From the NCBI GenBank assembly GCA_021202985.1, contig JAJQCA010000024.1, positions 1 through 46,393 of the forward strand: a DNA stretch of 46,393 nucleotides, written 5' to 3'. This document shows, piece after piece, positions 8,156 through 16,853 of the stretch; position 1 is the first letter of the stretch, and every line of letters begins with the position of its first letter. Below the pieces are notes generated by a model. It worked only from the letters and a program-made list of their open reading frames with translations, ran no database searches and had not been told where the DNA came from. The position numbers and the translations under genes are program-made. Source of the DNA: Alistipes sp. (GTDB taxonomy: Bacteria; Bacteroidota; Bacteroidia; Bacteroidales; Rikenellaceae).

Positions 8156-8866
8156 ATGAAAAAAGCGACAGCACTGGCCGCAGCGATATTATTCACGGCC
8201 CTGAGCGTTATGGCGCAGCAGACTATACAGAGCGAAAACCTCGACGATTTCAACGCGGTTTCCTTCTCGGGCAATATAACCGCCGAGCTTATCCGCTCGG
8301 AAACCAGCAGCATAGAGATAATACTTACCGACGCCGACATTACGAAACTGCGCTGGATTGTATCTAACGGGACGCTGACTGTGTCGCTCAACTCTTCCGG
8401 TTCGAAGGGTAAGGGCCATGCCGACGTGAAGGTTTACTATACCGAGGGCCTTAACGCCGTCACCGTGTCGGGCAGCGAGTTTACCTCCGCGGAGCCTCTC
8501 ACGGGCGATATTTTCCACTTCACGGCCAACGGCGGCGCGACGGTTACGGTCGGGTTCGAGGTGTTGGACCTGATTGCCGGCGTGTCGGGTAATTCCGCGG
8601 CGCTGTTCACCGGGGAGGCCAAGTACCTTACCATGTCGGCCTCCGAGCGGAGCAAGGTGGACGCCCGCGAAATGGCGGTGGTTTCGGCCGAGGTGGATAC
8701 GGCCACGGGAGCGGAACTGTATATCAGCGTTGAAGAACGCCTGGTGGCCAATGCGAAGACCAGTTCCACTATTTTCTACAAAGGCCAGCCCCGCGTTATG
8801 CGCGACAAGACTTCCCGGATGAGTTCGGGCATGTTCGGCTCCAGCATCCTGAATATCGGCGACTGA
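8156..8866 (+). CDS. Exported GIN-domain (DUF2807) protein
   Basis: This is a putative auto-transporter-adhesin-head GIN domain protein (DUF2807), a right-handed beta-helix family common in Bacteroidetes envelopes and of unknown exact role. The 236-residue product has a Sec signal peptide (MKKATALAAAILFTALSVMA, cut before QQ). It then shows the family pattern of an opening strand LDDFNAVSFSGNITAELIRSE (27-47), VKVYY near residue 98, the VTVSGSEFTSAEPL turn, and repeating strand-turn units to about residue 200. The C-terminal tail (RVMRDKTSRMSSG) is basic and Ser-rich. It lies alone between the divergent helicase and nuclease genes; a weak box (TATCTTGC, about 8117-8124) precedes it. Confidence 0.8.
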   Translation: MKKATALAAAILFTALSVMAQQTIQSENLDDFNAVSFSGNITAELIRSETSSIEIILTDADITKLRWIVSNGTLTVSLNSSGSKGKGHADVKVYYTEGLNAVTVSGSEFTSAEPLTGDIFHFTANGGATVTVGFEVLDLIAGVSGNSAALFTGEAKYLTMSASERSKVDAREMAVVSAEVDTATGAELYISVEERLVANAKTSSTIFYKGQPRVMRDKTSRMSSGMFGSSILNIGD

Positions 8867-8951
8867 TCCCGGATCCGTTAAGGATGGTCCCTGGCCATAC
8901 CGGACCGGCTGCCGGGTTTTTCGGGAGTGGTGCCGTATGACCGTCAAATCT

Positions 8952-8977
8952 GCCGACCGGCAGACCGACCGGTCGGC
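8952..8977. repeat. Inverted repeat downstream of the GIN-domain gene
   Basis: GCCGACCGG (8952-8960) and CCGGTCGGC (8969-8977) form a perfect 9-base stem with an 8-base loop. The right half lies in a 12-base perfect palindrome, CCGACCGGTCGG (8965-8976). No T-run follows on the plus strand, so it may be a weak terminator or a protein-binding dyad upstream of addB. Confidence 0.5.
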
Positions 8978-9046
8978 AATGCGGATATTGATAATATAGG
9001 TACGGTGTTCATTGTTAACGGAAATACCTGCCGGCAAAGATAAACG

Positions 9047-11911
9047 ATGCAGACATTCCTTTCGCTTCTTGCGGAGAATCTATACCGACGGTACGGGGAC
9101 GATATTTCGTCCCTTTGTATTATATTCCCCAGCCGCAGGGCAAGGTTGTTTTTTACGGATGCTCTCACCGGGGTGGCCGGGAAGCCGCTCTGGTCGCCGG
9201 AATTCCGTACGGTGGACGACGTTATGCAGCGTTACTCCGCCCTTACGGTCGGGGAGCGTATCCCGCTGGTGGCCGAACTTTACAAGGTATACTCCCGGTT
9301 CCACGCCGAGACGTTCGATTCGTTCTACTACTGGGGCGAAATGCTCCTTTCGGACTTCGATTCCATCGACAAGTATATGATCGACGCGGGGATGCTTTTC
9401 CGTAATATCGCCGACCTGAAGGAGCTGGAAAATGAGACCGGCTACCTCGAACCTGAGCAGGCCGAAATTATAGCCCGCTTCTGGAAGAGTTTCGGCCACG
9501 AGAACGGATACTCCGACGAAAAGCGCAAGTTCCTCGATATCTGGGCGTCCCTCCACGATATTTATACCCGCTACCGGGAGGTGCTGGCTTCGAAAGGCAT
9601 AGGTTACCCGGGTATGGTCTACCGGCAGGCGGCCGACAATATCGCCGCCGGGCTGTTACCTCCCGACGCCGGCACCGGCTGCAAAGGTTATGTGATAGCC
9701 GGGTTCAACGCACTGACAGGGTGTGAAAAAATCCTGTTCCGGCATCTGTCCGCCTGCTGCGATGCGGAATTTTTCTGGGACTACGACGATTATTATACCG
9801 CCGACCCCGATCAGGAGGCGGGCCTTTTCATCCGCGAGAACCGCAGGTTGTTCCCACAACGGGAGCCGTTGGGTCCTACGGACAATTTCGTCCGAGCTAA
9901 GCGGATAACGGTCGTCTCCTCGCCGTCGGACAGTATGCAATGCAAATACGCCGGGGAAGCCCTTCGGCAGCTTGCCGCCCGGACGGGGCAGGTACCGGAC
10001 AAGGAGACCGCAATTGTCCTTACCGACGAAAACCTACTGATGCCCGTGCTTTCCTCCATCCCCGACAGCGTGGGCGATATAAATATAACGATGGGCTACC
10101 CGCTCAAACTGACCCCGGCTTATACCCTCTACGAACGGCTTGCGGAAATGCAGGCGCGACGTAAGATGCGCGGGGAAAGGGCGTTGTTCCGCTATCCGGA
10201 CCTGACGGGCCTGCTGGCTCACCCCTACATTGCGGATATGGACCCGGCCGTTTCGGAGAAAATCGCGGCGGAGGTGAAGCGCCGTCGGGTACTTTATCCC
10301 GATATAACCGGGATGGTTCCGGAAGCCTCTCCTCTCTCGACCCTTCTCGCCGGGGCGGGAGGTGAATGGAAAGACCTTTCGGATTACCTCGTGTCGGCTC
10401 TCTCGGCCGTCCTTTCTTCGCCGGGGCTTGCCGGGCCGGAGCGGGGACAGGACAGGGACCAACTGGTGCTCATTGCCGACAACCTGCGCCGTGTGGCTAA
10501 CAGTCTGGATGCCTGCGGCCTGGAAATCACTGCCAAAGTGTTCCTGTCGCTTGTGCGGAAAATATTGCAGAACACCCGCATCCCATTTGAGGGCGAACCG
10601 CTCCGGGGCGTGCAGGTGATGGGTATCCTCGAGACGCGGAACCTCGATTTCCGCAACGTTATCGTCCTTTCGATGAACGACGACAACTTCCCCGGAAACC
10701 GCGTCACCTCCTACTCGTTCATTCCGTACAACCTCCGGCTGGCTTACGGCCTACCGACCCCGCAGCACCACGAGGGGGTCTATGCTTACTACTTCTACCG
10801 CCTTCTCCAGAGAGCGGAGAACGTCCATCTGGTTTACAGTTCCAAATCGGACGAAAAAAGCAGCGGGGAGCAGAGCCGGTATATCTACCAACTCTCCTAC
10901 GAGTCGCCGCACAGCCTGCTCCGGCGAGGGCTCGGGCTGGACGTTACCGTGCCGCTCCGGCAAGGGGTGGAGGTCCCGAAAACCGGCGATACGTCAGAGC
11001 GGCTTACCCGGTTCCTTACAGGCGAAAAACAACTATCGCCCACTTCTTTCCACAACTATATCGCATGCCCGCTTAAGTTCTATTTCCATTCGGTCGCCGG
11101 CCTGTATGAAGAGGATGACCCGGGCGAGGAGATAGACGCGCCGATGTTCGGTACCATCCTGCACCGCTCTATGGAACTGCTCTACGCTCCCCTCTGCGGT
11201 GCGGACGACCCCCGGCCGGCCATCGAAGCGCTCAGGTGCAGCCCTGCCGTGGAACAGGCGGTCGCGGGCGCCGTGCGGGACGAATACCTCAAGGGTGAGG
11301 AGATACCACGGGACGAATACGGCGGCAACCTTATGCTGGTGTCCGATATCATCGCGCGATACATAAACAAATGTATCCTGCCCTACGATGCCGGCGGACC
11401 GGCGTTCCGGATAATCAGCACCGAGGATCAGGTATCCGCCCCGTTCGCATTCCGGAGCCGCGGGGAACCGCTATCGGTGGGGTTCCGGGGGCTGGCCGAC
11501 CGGCTGGACAGGCTTCCCGACGGTCGCCTGAGGGTTGTGGACTATAAGACGGGGCGCGAGGCGCTCTCGTTCAACGGGGTGGGGGCTTTGTTCTCGCCGC
11601 TGGCCCGCGATCGTAATGCGGCCGCTTTCCAGACCCTGCTTTACGGGTTTATCCTCTCGCGTAAGCACGACTGCGACGTCCAGCCGGCACTCTATTATGT
11701 GCGAAACCTCAATGCGGAAGGGTATTCCCCTTTGCTTTCCGATAGGGAGCGGAAAGTCCGGGTAACATCTTACGCGGAGTATGGCGAGAGCTTCGAGGAA
11801 TTGCTGGCCGCCAGCCTCGGGGAGTTGTTCGACTTTTCGGAGCCCTTCCGGCAGTGTGAAGATACCCGGACGTGCGAATGGTGCGAGTTCAGTAAGATAT
11901 GCCGCAGGTGA
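9047..11911 (+). CDS. AddB-like PD-(D/E)XK nuclease
   Basis: This is the probable partner subunit of the AddA-like enzyme, with a degenerate helicase-like N-terminus and a RecB-family nuclease at the C-terminus (954 residues). The N-terminal IIFPSRRARLFF segment (25-36) stands where a Walker A loop would be and lacks the GKT. The nuclease region starts at SFHNYIACPLKFYFH (667-681), has FGTILHRSME near 705, GLADRLDRL near 813, VVDYKTG with D832 and K834, and FQTLLYGFIL near 860. Cysteines C674, C943, C946 and C952 reproduce the C...C-x2-C-x5-C iron-sulfur spacing of AddB. An alpha/beta hydrolase follows after 18 bases on the same strand. Confidence 0.88.
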   Translation: MQTFLSLLAENLYRRYGDDISSLCIIFPSRRARLFFTDALTGVAGKPLWSPEFRTVDDVMQRYSALTVGERIPLVAELYKVYSRFHAETFDSFYYWGEMLLSDFDSIDKYMIDAGMLFRNIADLKELENETGYLEPEQAEIIARFWKSFGHENGYSDEKRKFLDIWASLHDIYTRYREVLASKGIGYPGMVYRQAADNIAAGLLPPDAGTGCKGYVIAGFNALTGCEKILFRHLSACCDAEFFWDYDDYYTADPDQEAGLFIRENRRLFPQREPLGPTDNFVRAKRITVVSSPSDSMQCKYAGEALRQLAARTGQVPDKETAIVLTDENLLMPVLSSIPDSVGDINITMGYPLKLTPAYTLYERLAEMQARRKMRGERALFRYPDLTGLLAHPYIADMDPAVSEKIAAEVKRRRVLYPDITGMVPEASPLSTLLAGAGGEWKDLSDYLVSALSAVLSSPGLAGPERGQDRDQLVLIADNLRRVANSLDACGLEITAKVFLSLVRKILQNTRIPFEGEPLRGVQVMGILETRNLDFRNVIVLSMNDDNFPGNRVTSYSFIPYNLRLAYGLPTPQHHEGVYAYYFYRLLQRAENVHLVYSSKSDEKSSGEQSRYIYQLSYESPHSLLRRGLGLDVTVPLRQGVEVPKTGDTSERLTRFLTGEKQLSPTSFHNYIACPLKFYFHSVAGLYEEDDPGEEIDAPMFGTILHRSMELLYAPLCGADDPRPAIEALRCSPAVEQAVAGAVRDEYLKGEEIPRDEYGGNLMLVSDIIARYINKCILPYDAGGPAFRIISTEDQVSAPFAFRSRGEPLSVGFRGLADRLDRLPDGRLRVVDYKTGREALSFNGVGALFSPLARDRNAAAFQTLLYGFILSRKHDCDVQPALYYVRNLNAEGYSPLLSDRERKVRVTSYAEYGESFEELLAASLGELFDFSEPFRQCEDTRTCEWCEFSKICRR

Positions 11912-11929
11912 CAGAAAACCGAACAGACT

Positions 11930-12829
11930 ATGAAATCTAAAACATATAACGGGGTCCCGGTATCTTTCCGGGCCGGACTTTTGTTTCTGCTGGCGCTTAC
12001 TGCCTGGTCCCCGGCGAAATCCCGAACTCCTGTAATAACACAAAATGAAGTTACTTTCGAAAGTAACGGCGCCATCCTCTCCGGCACAATTTACACACCT
12101 TCGGACCCTCACGCAGCGGTGGTCCTCGTCCATGGTTCCGACCGGACTCCCCGCATGGCCGATTTTGCCATGTTGCTGGCCGAAACGGGGATAACCGTGC
12201 TTACTTACGACAAACGGGGCGTGGGCCTTTCGGGCGGGGTTTATGCCGGGCCGGAAGTCGGGACTAACAATATCGACCGTGGGAACCTGAAGCTCCTGGC
12301 CGGAGACGCTGAAGCGGCGGTGGATGAGCTTTGCCGGCGTAACCCGGACCTGCTGACAGGCTTGGTCGGTTTCAGTCAGGCAGGATGGATTATCCCCCTG
12401 GCGGCCCGTGAAAATCCCCGGGTTAATTTCATGGTTCTTTTCAGCGGTCCTGTCATATCCACCCTCGAGCAACTCCGGTTCCAGTTCCATACCGAAGATA
12501 AACCTTCCTACTGGGATGACCATACCCTCGAACAGGCACGTGAATACGTCGCCACTGCCGGCGACCGCTACCGTTTCGAAAGCACCGACCCGTACGATAT
12601 CCTCCGAGAGCTTACTATTCCGGGATTGTGGATGTTCGGGCAAAAGGCTCTGCAATTTCCCGCCGGATTATGCGTCGAAAGGCTTAATACTCTCGTGTCC
12701 GCCGGTAAACCTTATGAACATTGCCTGTTTCCGTCGCTCGGCCATAACCTCGGGCCGAAGGTTTCCACGGAACCCTTGCGGATTGCCGTCGAGTGGATTG
12801 AAAGACTGGCCGCCGTGTACAGCGAATGA
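11930..12829 (+). CDS. Exported alpha/beta hydrolase
   Basis: This is a serine hydrolase of the alpha/beta fold, substrate unknown. The 299-residue product has an N-terminal hydrophobic segment (residues 12-27) that looks like a signal peptide, so it probably acts in the periplasm. VVLVHGS (64-70) is the oxyanion strand, YDKRGVGLSGG follows near 93-103, and LVGFSQAGW places the nucleophile S149 in a G-x-S-x-A variant of the usual elbow. H272 in SLGHNLGP is the likely catalytic histidine; the acid is not certain. It starts 18 bases after the addB stop, suggesting co-transcription, and converges on glnN across a shared terminator. Confidence 0.8.
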   Translation: MKSKTYNGVPVSFRAGLLFLLALTAWSPAKSRTPVITQNEVTFESNGAILSGTIYTPSDPHAAVVLVHGSDRTPRMADFAMLLAETGITVLTYDKRGVGLSGGVYAGPEVGTNNIDRGNLKLLAGDAEAAVDELCRRNPDLLTGLVGFSQAGWIIPLAARENPRVNFMVLFSGPVISTLEQLRFQFHTEDKPSYWDDHTLEQAREYVATAGDRYRFESTDPYDILRELTIPGLWMFGQKALQFPAGLCVERLNTLVSAGKPYEHCLFPSLGHNLGPKVSTEPLRIAVEWIERLAAVYSE

Positions 12830-12845
12830 AAGGACATTGGAAAAA

Positions 12846-12873
12846 TTAAAAGCAGCCGTAAGGCTGCTTTTAA
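12846..12873. terminator. Bidirectional terminator between the hydrolase and glnN
   Basis: A 12-base perfect stem (TTAAAAGCAGCC, 12846-12857, with GGCTGCTTTTAA, 12862-12873) closes on a GTAA loop. Because the stem base is A/T-rich on both sides, it gives a U-rich 3' flank in either direction and serves both convergent genes. Confidence 0.85.
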
Positions 12874-12876
12874 AGG

Positions 12877-15063
12877 TTAGCTGAAACTCATCAACTCCCT
12901 GTATTTCGGCAGGGGCCAGAGCTGGTCGTCAATGATAAGCTCCAGCTTGTCGATATGGTCGCGGATATCGTCGAGGTAGGGACGTACCTCTTCTTCGTAA
13001 CCGAAAGCCCGGTCCACGATGTTTTCCACCGAGTTCCATTTCTTACGTGCCTCCACCATCAAGTGCGAGTGCTCGCGGATATATTCCACATGGCGGTTTA
13101 TCTCCTTGATGGTCCGGATCTCCTCCCGGGCCATTTCCAGGTATTCGTCGCCGAATATCTCCTTCAGGCCGCGCACATTCTCAATAAGTACGTTCTGGTA
13201 TTTGATGGCGATGGGAATGATATGGTTGGCGGCCAGATCGCCCATCACACGCGACTCTATCTGGATTTTCTTTATAAACGTCTCGTTCTTTACCTCATAA
13301 CGGGCTGCCAGCTCGGTACGGGTGAGGGTGCCGACACTTTCGAACATATCGATGCTCTCGGGCATGAGGTACTCCTTGAACGCCTGCGGCACGTTGCTTA
13401 TCCCGCGCAGTCCGCGCTTGGCGGCCTCCTTCTGCCACTCGTCGCTGTAATTGTTACCTTCGAACCGTATCTTTTTGGATTCTATGATGAACTGGCGGAT
13501 TACCTGGAGTATCGCTTCATCTTTCTTGACCCCCTTCTCGATAAGTTTTTCAACGTCTTTTTTGAAGCGGCGCAATTGAACCGTCATCGCGCTGTTGAGC
13601 ACGATAAGGGGCAGGGCGCAGTTGCTCGACGAACCGGTGGCGCGGAACTCGAACCGGTTGCCTGTGAAGGCGAACGGCGAGGTGCGGTTACGGTCGGTGT
13701 TGTCCAGCAGGATATCGGGTATTTTGCCTATGTCGAGTTTAATTTCGGTCTTCTCGTCCGGGGTGAGCTTCTTGTCGCTGATGCGCTGCTCGATCTGGTC
13801 GAGTATCGCGTTGATGGTCGACCCGGCGAACACCGACAGGATTCCCGGAGGGGCCTCGTGGCCGCCCAGCCGGTGCGAATTGGTAGCCGAAGCGATGGAT
13901 GCCATCATCAGGGTGCCGTGGTCCTTCGCCGCCTTGAGAGTGCAGACGAAGAAGGCCAGGAACTGCATATTGGTTTTCGGGGTCTTACCCGGTGCCAGCA
14001 GGTTCACGCCGGTATCTGTGGCCATCGACCAGTTGCAGTGCTTACCGGAGCCGTTCACACCCATAAAAGGCTTCTCATGGAACAGCACCTTGAGCCTGTG
14101 CTTTGCCGCGGTCTTCCGCATAATGGTCATAAGCAGGGTATTGTGGTCGACCGCGATATTGGCCTCCTCGAACATCGGCGCGCATTCGAACTGGTTGGGC
14201 GCCACCTCGTTATGGCGGGTTTTGATGGGTATTCCCAGCCGGTACGACTGGTACTCGAAATCTTTCATAAAGTTGGCCACCCGCTCGGGTATCGATCCCC
14301 AGTAATGGTCGTCCAACTGCTGGTCCTTGGCGGCGGTGTGTCCCATCAGCGTCCGGCCGGTCTGCACAAGGTCGGGGCGGGCGTTGAAAAGGGCCTCGTC
14401 CACAAGGAAATACTCCTGTTCCCAGCCAAGCGTTGCGTACACTTTAGTCACGTCCTTATCGAAATACTGCGCAACCTCCACCGCCGCTTTATCCAGCGCG
14501 TTCAGCGATTTCAGGAGCGGGGTTTTGAAGTCGAGCGCCTCCCCGGTGTAGGCCACGAAAATACTCGGTATACAGAGGGTGCGGTCCACTATGAAGGCCG
14601 GTGACGAGGGGTCCCACGCGCTGTACCCGCGCGCCTCGAACGTGTTGCGCAGGCCGCCGTTTGGGAACGACGAAGCGTCCGGCTCCTGCTGAACGAGCAG
14701 GTCGCCGCTGAAAAACTCGAACGAGCCGCCCCCCACTATGGGTTCGAAAAAAGCGTCGTGCTTCTCGGCCGTCGAGTCGTTGAGCGGCTGGAACCAGTGG
14801 GTGTAATGGGTAGCCCCGTGGTCCATGGCCCATGCCTTCATGCCACTGGCCACCTGGTTGGCTATCTTTCGGTCGATTCGCTGGCCGGAATCTATCGAGG
14901 CTATAACGCTCTCGTAAACGTCTTTAGGTAGGTATTGGCGCATCTGCTCCTTGCTGAACACGTCCACACCGAAATAATCGGATATCTTCCCGTCGGGTAT
15001 CTTAGGCTCGACGGCCTGTAAACAGTTAAGCGACTCCAGCGCATTGAATCTTTGTGTTGCCAT
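12877..15063 (-). CDS. glnN: Type III glutamine synthetase
   Basis: This ATP-dependent enzyme makes glutamine from glutamate and ammonium in the cytoplasm. At 728 residues it is the large GSIII type typical of Bacteroidetes and cyanobacteria, rather than the GSI of about 450. Visible blocks are the substrate/metal region TLGWEQEYFLVDEALF, the TRHNEVAPNQFECAPMFEEAN segment, the conserved VNGSGKHCNWSM motif, and NRTSPFAFTGNRFEFRATGSS. The start MATQRFNALESLN matches the family N-terminus. It is monocistronic: a TATCTTTG box lies about 26 bases upstream and a strong terminator lies 3 bases beyond the stop. Confidence 0.97.
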   Translation of the reverse strand: MATQRFNALESLNCLQAVEPKIPDGKISDYFGVDVFSKEQMRQYLPKDVYESVIASIDSGQRIDRKIANQVASGMKAWAMDHGATHYTHWFQPLNDSTAEKHDAFFEPIVGGGSFEFFSGDLLVQQEPDASSFPNGGLRNTFEARGYSAWDPSSPAFIVDRTLCIPSIFVAYTGEALDFKTPLLKSLNALDKAAVEVAQYFDKDVTKVYATLGWEQEYFLVDEALFNARPDLVQTGRTLMGHTAAKDQQLDDHYWGSIPERVANFMKDFEYQSYRLGIPIKTRHNEVAPNQFECAPMFEEANIAVDHNTLLMTIMRKTAAKHRLKVLFHEKPFMGVNGSGKHCNWSMATDTGVNLLAPGKTPKTNMQFLAFFVCTLKAAKDHGTLMMASIASATNSHRLGGHEAPPGILSVFAGSTINAILDQIEQRISDKKLTPDEKTEIKLDIGKIPDILLDNTDRNRTSPFAFTGNRFEFRATGSSSNCALPLIVLNSAMTVQLRRFKKDVEKLIEKGVKKDEAILQVIRQFIIESKKIRFEGNNYSDEWQKEAAKRGLRGISNVPQAFKEYLMPESIDMFESVGTLTRTELAARYEVKNETFIKKIQIESRVMGDLAANHIIPIAIKYQNVLIENVRGLKEIFGDEYLEMAREEIRTIKEINRHVEYIREHSHLMVEARKKWNSVENIVDRAFGYEEEVRPYLDDIRDHIDKLELIIDDQLWPLPKYRELMSFS

Positions 15064-15088
15064 ATAAAATTCAGGTAGATTAAGTGCA

Positions 15089-15096
15089 CAAAGATA
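15089..15096 (-). promoter_or_regulatory. Putative promoter (-7 box) of glnN
   Basis: On the minus strand this reads TATCTTTG, an exact TAnnTTTG box, giving a short leader of about 20 nt before the ATG at 15063. No good -33 TTTG was found at the expected distance, which might indicate activation by a nitrogen regulator; that is inference. Confidence 0.5.
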
Positions 15097-15112
15097 ATAT
15101 TTCTATCCGATA

Positions 15113-15148
15113 CCCCCCTCTCCGCCGTCGGGGGTTTTATCTTTTTTT
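15113..15148 (+). other. GC hairpin followed by a T-run upstream of glnN
   Basis: A C6 run (15113-15118) can pair with GGGGG (15130-15134) and is followed by TTTTATCTTTTTTT on the plus strand. It looks like a plus-strand terminator, yet no plus-strand gene lies just upstream, so it may end an antisense transcript over glnN or be chance. The rest of 15149-15374 shows nothing recognisable. Confidence 0.3.
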
Positions 15149-15374
15149 TAGGTATTACCGCAAAAAAAGAGAACAAAACTGCCCCCTTACAAGGAGGCGT
15201 TCGGCTTTCAGGTGACCAACCATACGCGAAAAGCAACTCCCGAAACAGCCGGGCAGGTGGAAATCCTGGGCCGGACTCACCACCGGGTTCCATGACAGGT
15301 AATGCGGCCCGGTTAGAAAGTGGCCGCAATATGTTAACCGTACTATTGTTTATTGGAAGAAAACCGGTTTAGGA

Positions 15375-15407
15375 TTTAAATAAGTCCCGGCAAAGTATTA
15401 CTTTTGC
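15375..15407 (+). promoter_or_regulatory. Promoter of the cobalamin uptake operon
   Basis: The -7 box TACTTTTGC (15399-15407) matches TAnnTTTGC exactly. A TTTA at 15375-15378, 20 bases upstream, is a plausible -33. The predicted start at about 15412 lies directly at the 5' edge of the riboswitch. Confidence 0.6.
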
Positions 15408-15412
15408 CCTCG

Positions 15413-15610
15413 CACCGGTTCCCGTGGTGCGCCGATAAGGCGCGAGGGATTAAAAGGGAATGCCGTGAAAACCGGCAACAGTTCCCGCTGCTGTAAGTTC
15501 CTGCCCCTATGTGAGGGGCACAAAATTCCGGCAATCTTTGCCACTGTTCCCGCCAGGGGATGGGAAGGCGCCGGAGCGGAACGAGTCAGAAGACCTGCCC
15601 GTGCGGATAT
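15413..15610 (+). promoter_or_regulatory. Cobalamin (B12) riboswitch
   Basis: The conserved adenosylcobalamin aptamer sequence is directly visible. In order it shows GATTAAAAGGGAATGCCGTG (about 15448-15467), GAAAACCGGCAACAG, CCCGCTGCTGTAAG, the GCCACTGTTCCCGCC block, GGGAAGGCG, and the 3' B12-box segment AGTCAGAAGACCTGCC (ending about 15600). Such RNAs lower expression of B12 uptake genes when cobalamin is plentiful. A possible expression platform lies at 15704-15731, where AAGGT pairs with ACCTT around a CCG/CGG inner stem just before the btuG-like start. It controls the two genes that follow. Confidence 0.95.
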
Positions 15611-15744
15611 TACGGACTGCTCCTGCGGAGAATAGGAGTTTGCCGGCGTTTTCCCGATTTATCAATAAGCCATAAATCCGGTCCCTTATTTCGCAGGCTC
15701 ACTAAGGTTTTCCGCTAACGGCATCCACCTTAACCCGGTTGGAA

Positions 15745-16842
15745 ATGGCAAGGCTTCATATTTTTTCCCGTACTGCTCCCGGAACCCTTTTAGCAGGTTT
15801 TCTGTTCCTGCTGCCGGCTGTCTTTTTCTCTTCCTGTATGGACTACGGCCCGATGGACGAAGAGGATTTTTTCTTCCAATACGTTCCTTCGGGCGACGGG
15901 GTATTCATTACCAATGAAGGTAATTTCATGTACGGGAACGCATCCCTTTCCTACTACACACCCAGTACGGGCGAAATCCGGAACGAAGTATTTATCCGCG
16001 CCAACGGGATAAACCTCGGAGACGTTGCCCAGTCGATGGTTATAAAAGACGACCGCGGTTTTATCGTGGTCAACAATTCGGGAATAATTTTCGTAATCGA
16101 TATCGACACCTTCAAAGTAGTGGGCGAAATAGGGCCGCTCACCTCGCCGCGCCATATCCATTTCGTCAGCGACACGAAGGCTTACGTAACGGACCTGTAC
16201 GACCCGCGTATCACGGTTTTCAATCCCCGGACCTACGAAATTACGGGCCGCATAGATACGGGCGGCCACAATTCCACCGAGCAGATGGTACAGTGGGACA
16301 AGTACGTGTTCACCAATTGCTGGTCCTACGACAACAGGATACTTGTAATCAACACCGAGACCGACGCCGTTGTGGATGAGATAGAAGTGGGCATCCAGCC
16401 CACATCGCTCGTACTGGACAGGAACGGCAAAATTTGGACCGTCACCGACGGCGGTTACGAGGGCAGTCCCTACGGGTACGAAGCCCCGGCGCTGTTCCGT
16501 ATCGACGCGGCCACGCGCACCGTAGAGAAAAGGTTCGATTTCGCGGTAGGCGATCGGCCGTCACAACTCTGTCTTAACGGCACGCTCGATACGCTATACT
16601 TTATCCATAAATCGGTATGGCGGATGGGCGTGGAAGAGGACCGCTTCCCCGTTCGGCCGTTTATCGAATACCGGGGTACTATATTTTACGGGCTGGACGT
16701 GAATCCGGTAACCTCGGACGTGTATGTGGCCGATGCGATAGATTACCAGCAGCCCGGTATCGTTTACAGGTATTCCTCCGACGGGGAGCTGCTCGACAGC
16801 TTCAGGGTGGGGATTATTCCCGGTTCATTTTGTTTCAGGTAA
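15745..16842 (+). CDS. BtuG-like surface cobalamin-binding lipoprotein (YncE-type beta-propeller)
   Basis: This is a 365-residue lipoprotein with a signal sequence and lipobox ending at C31 (FFSSC), followed by an acidic stretch (MDEED, 36-40). The mature part has repeated propeller-blade signatures such as GIIFVIDIDTFKVVGEIG, PRITVFNPRTYEITGRID, and NRILVINTETDAVVDEIEVG with QPTSLVLDRNGKIWTVTDGG. Proteins of this YncE/DUF5074 type next to btuB are BtuG in Bacteroides, which bind B12 at the cell surface and pass it to BtuB. The riboswitch upstream and the receptor 11 bases downstream support that role here. The ATG at 15745 is preferred over a TTG two codons earlier. The ligand is inferred. 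Confidence 0.85.
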   Translation: MARLHIFSRTAPGTLLAGFLFLLPAVFFSSCMDYGPMDEEDFFFQYVPSGDGVFITNEGNFMYGNASLSYYTPSTGEIRNEVFIRANGINLGDVAQSMVIKDDRGFIVVNNSGIIFVIDIDTFKVVGEIGPLTSPRHIHFVSDTKAYVTDLYDPRITVFNPRTYEITGRIDTGGHNSTEQMVQWDKYVFTNCWSYDNRILVINTETDAVVDEIEVGIQPTSLVLDRNGKIWTVTDGGYEGSPYGYEAPALFRIDAATRTVEKRFDFAVGDRPSQLCLNGTLDTLYFIHKSVWRMGVEEDRFPVRPFIEYRGTIFYGLDVNPVTSDVYVADAIDYQQPGIVYRYSSDGELLDSFRVGIIPGSFCFR

Positions 16843-16853
16843 CCCCGGCGCGA

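Noticed and set aside
9033-9041. TATCTTTGC box on the minus strand just before addB
   Set aside because: It points away from addB, no minus-strand gene follows for over 1 kb, and there is no -33 partner; probably chance.
11471-12655. 394-codon minus-strand frame across addB and the hydrolase
   Set aside because: It spans two well-supported plus-strand genes and the gap between them; no family features.
12955-14604. 549-codon open frame on the + strand opposite glnN
   Set aside because: It is the complement of a highly conserved glutamine synthetase gene; its product shows no domain, signal or family resemblance.
16617-16853. N-terminal extension of the btuB-like frame into the btuG-like gene
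   Set aside because: It overlaps the lipoprotein gene in another frame and would bury the signal peptide that starts at 16854.
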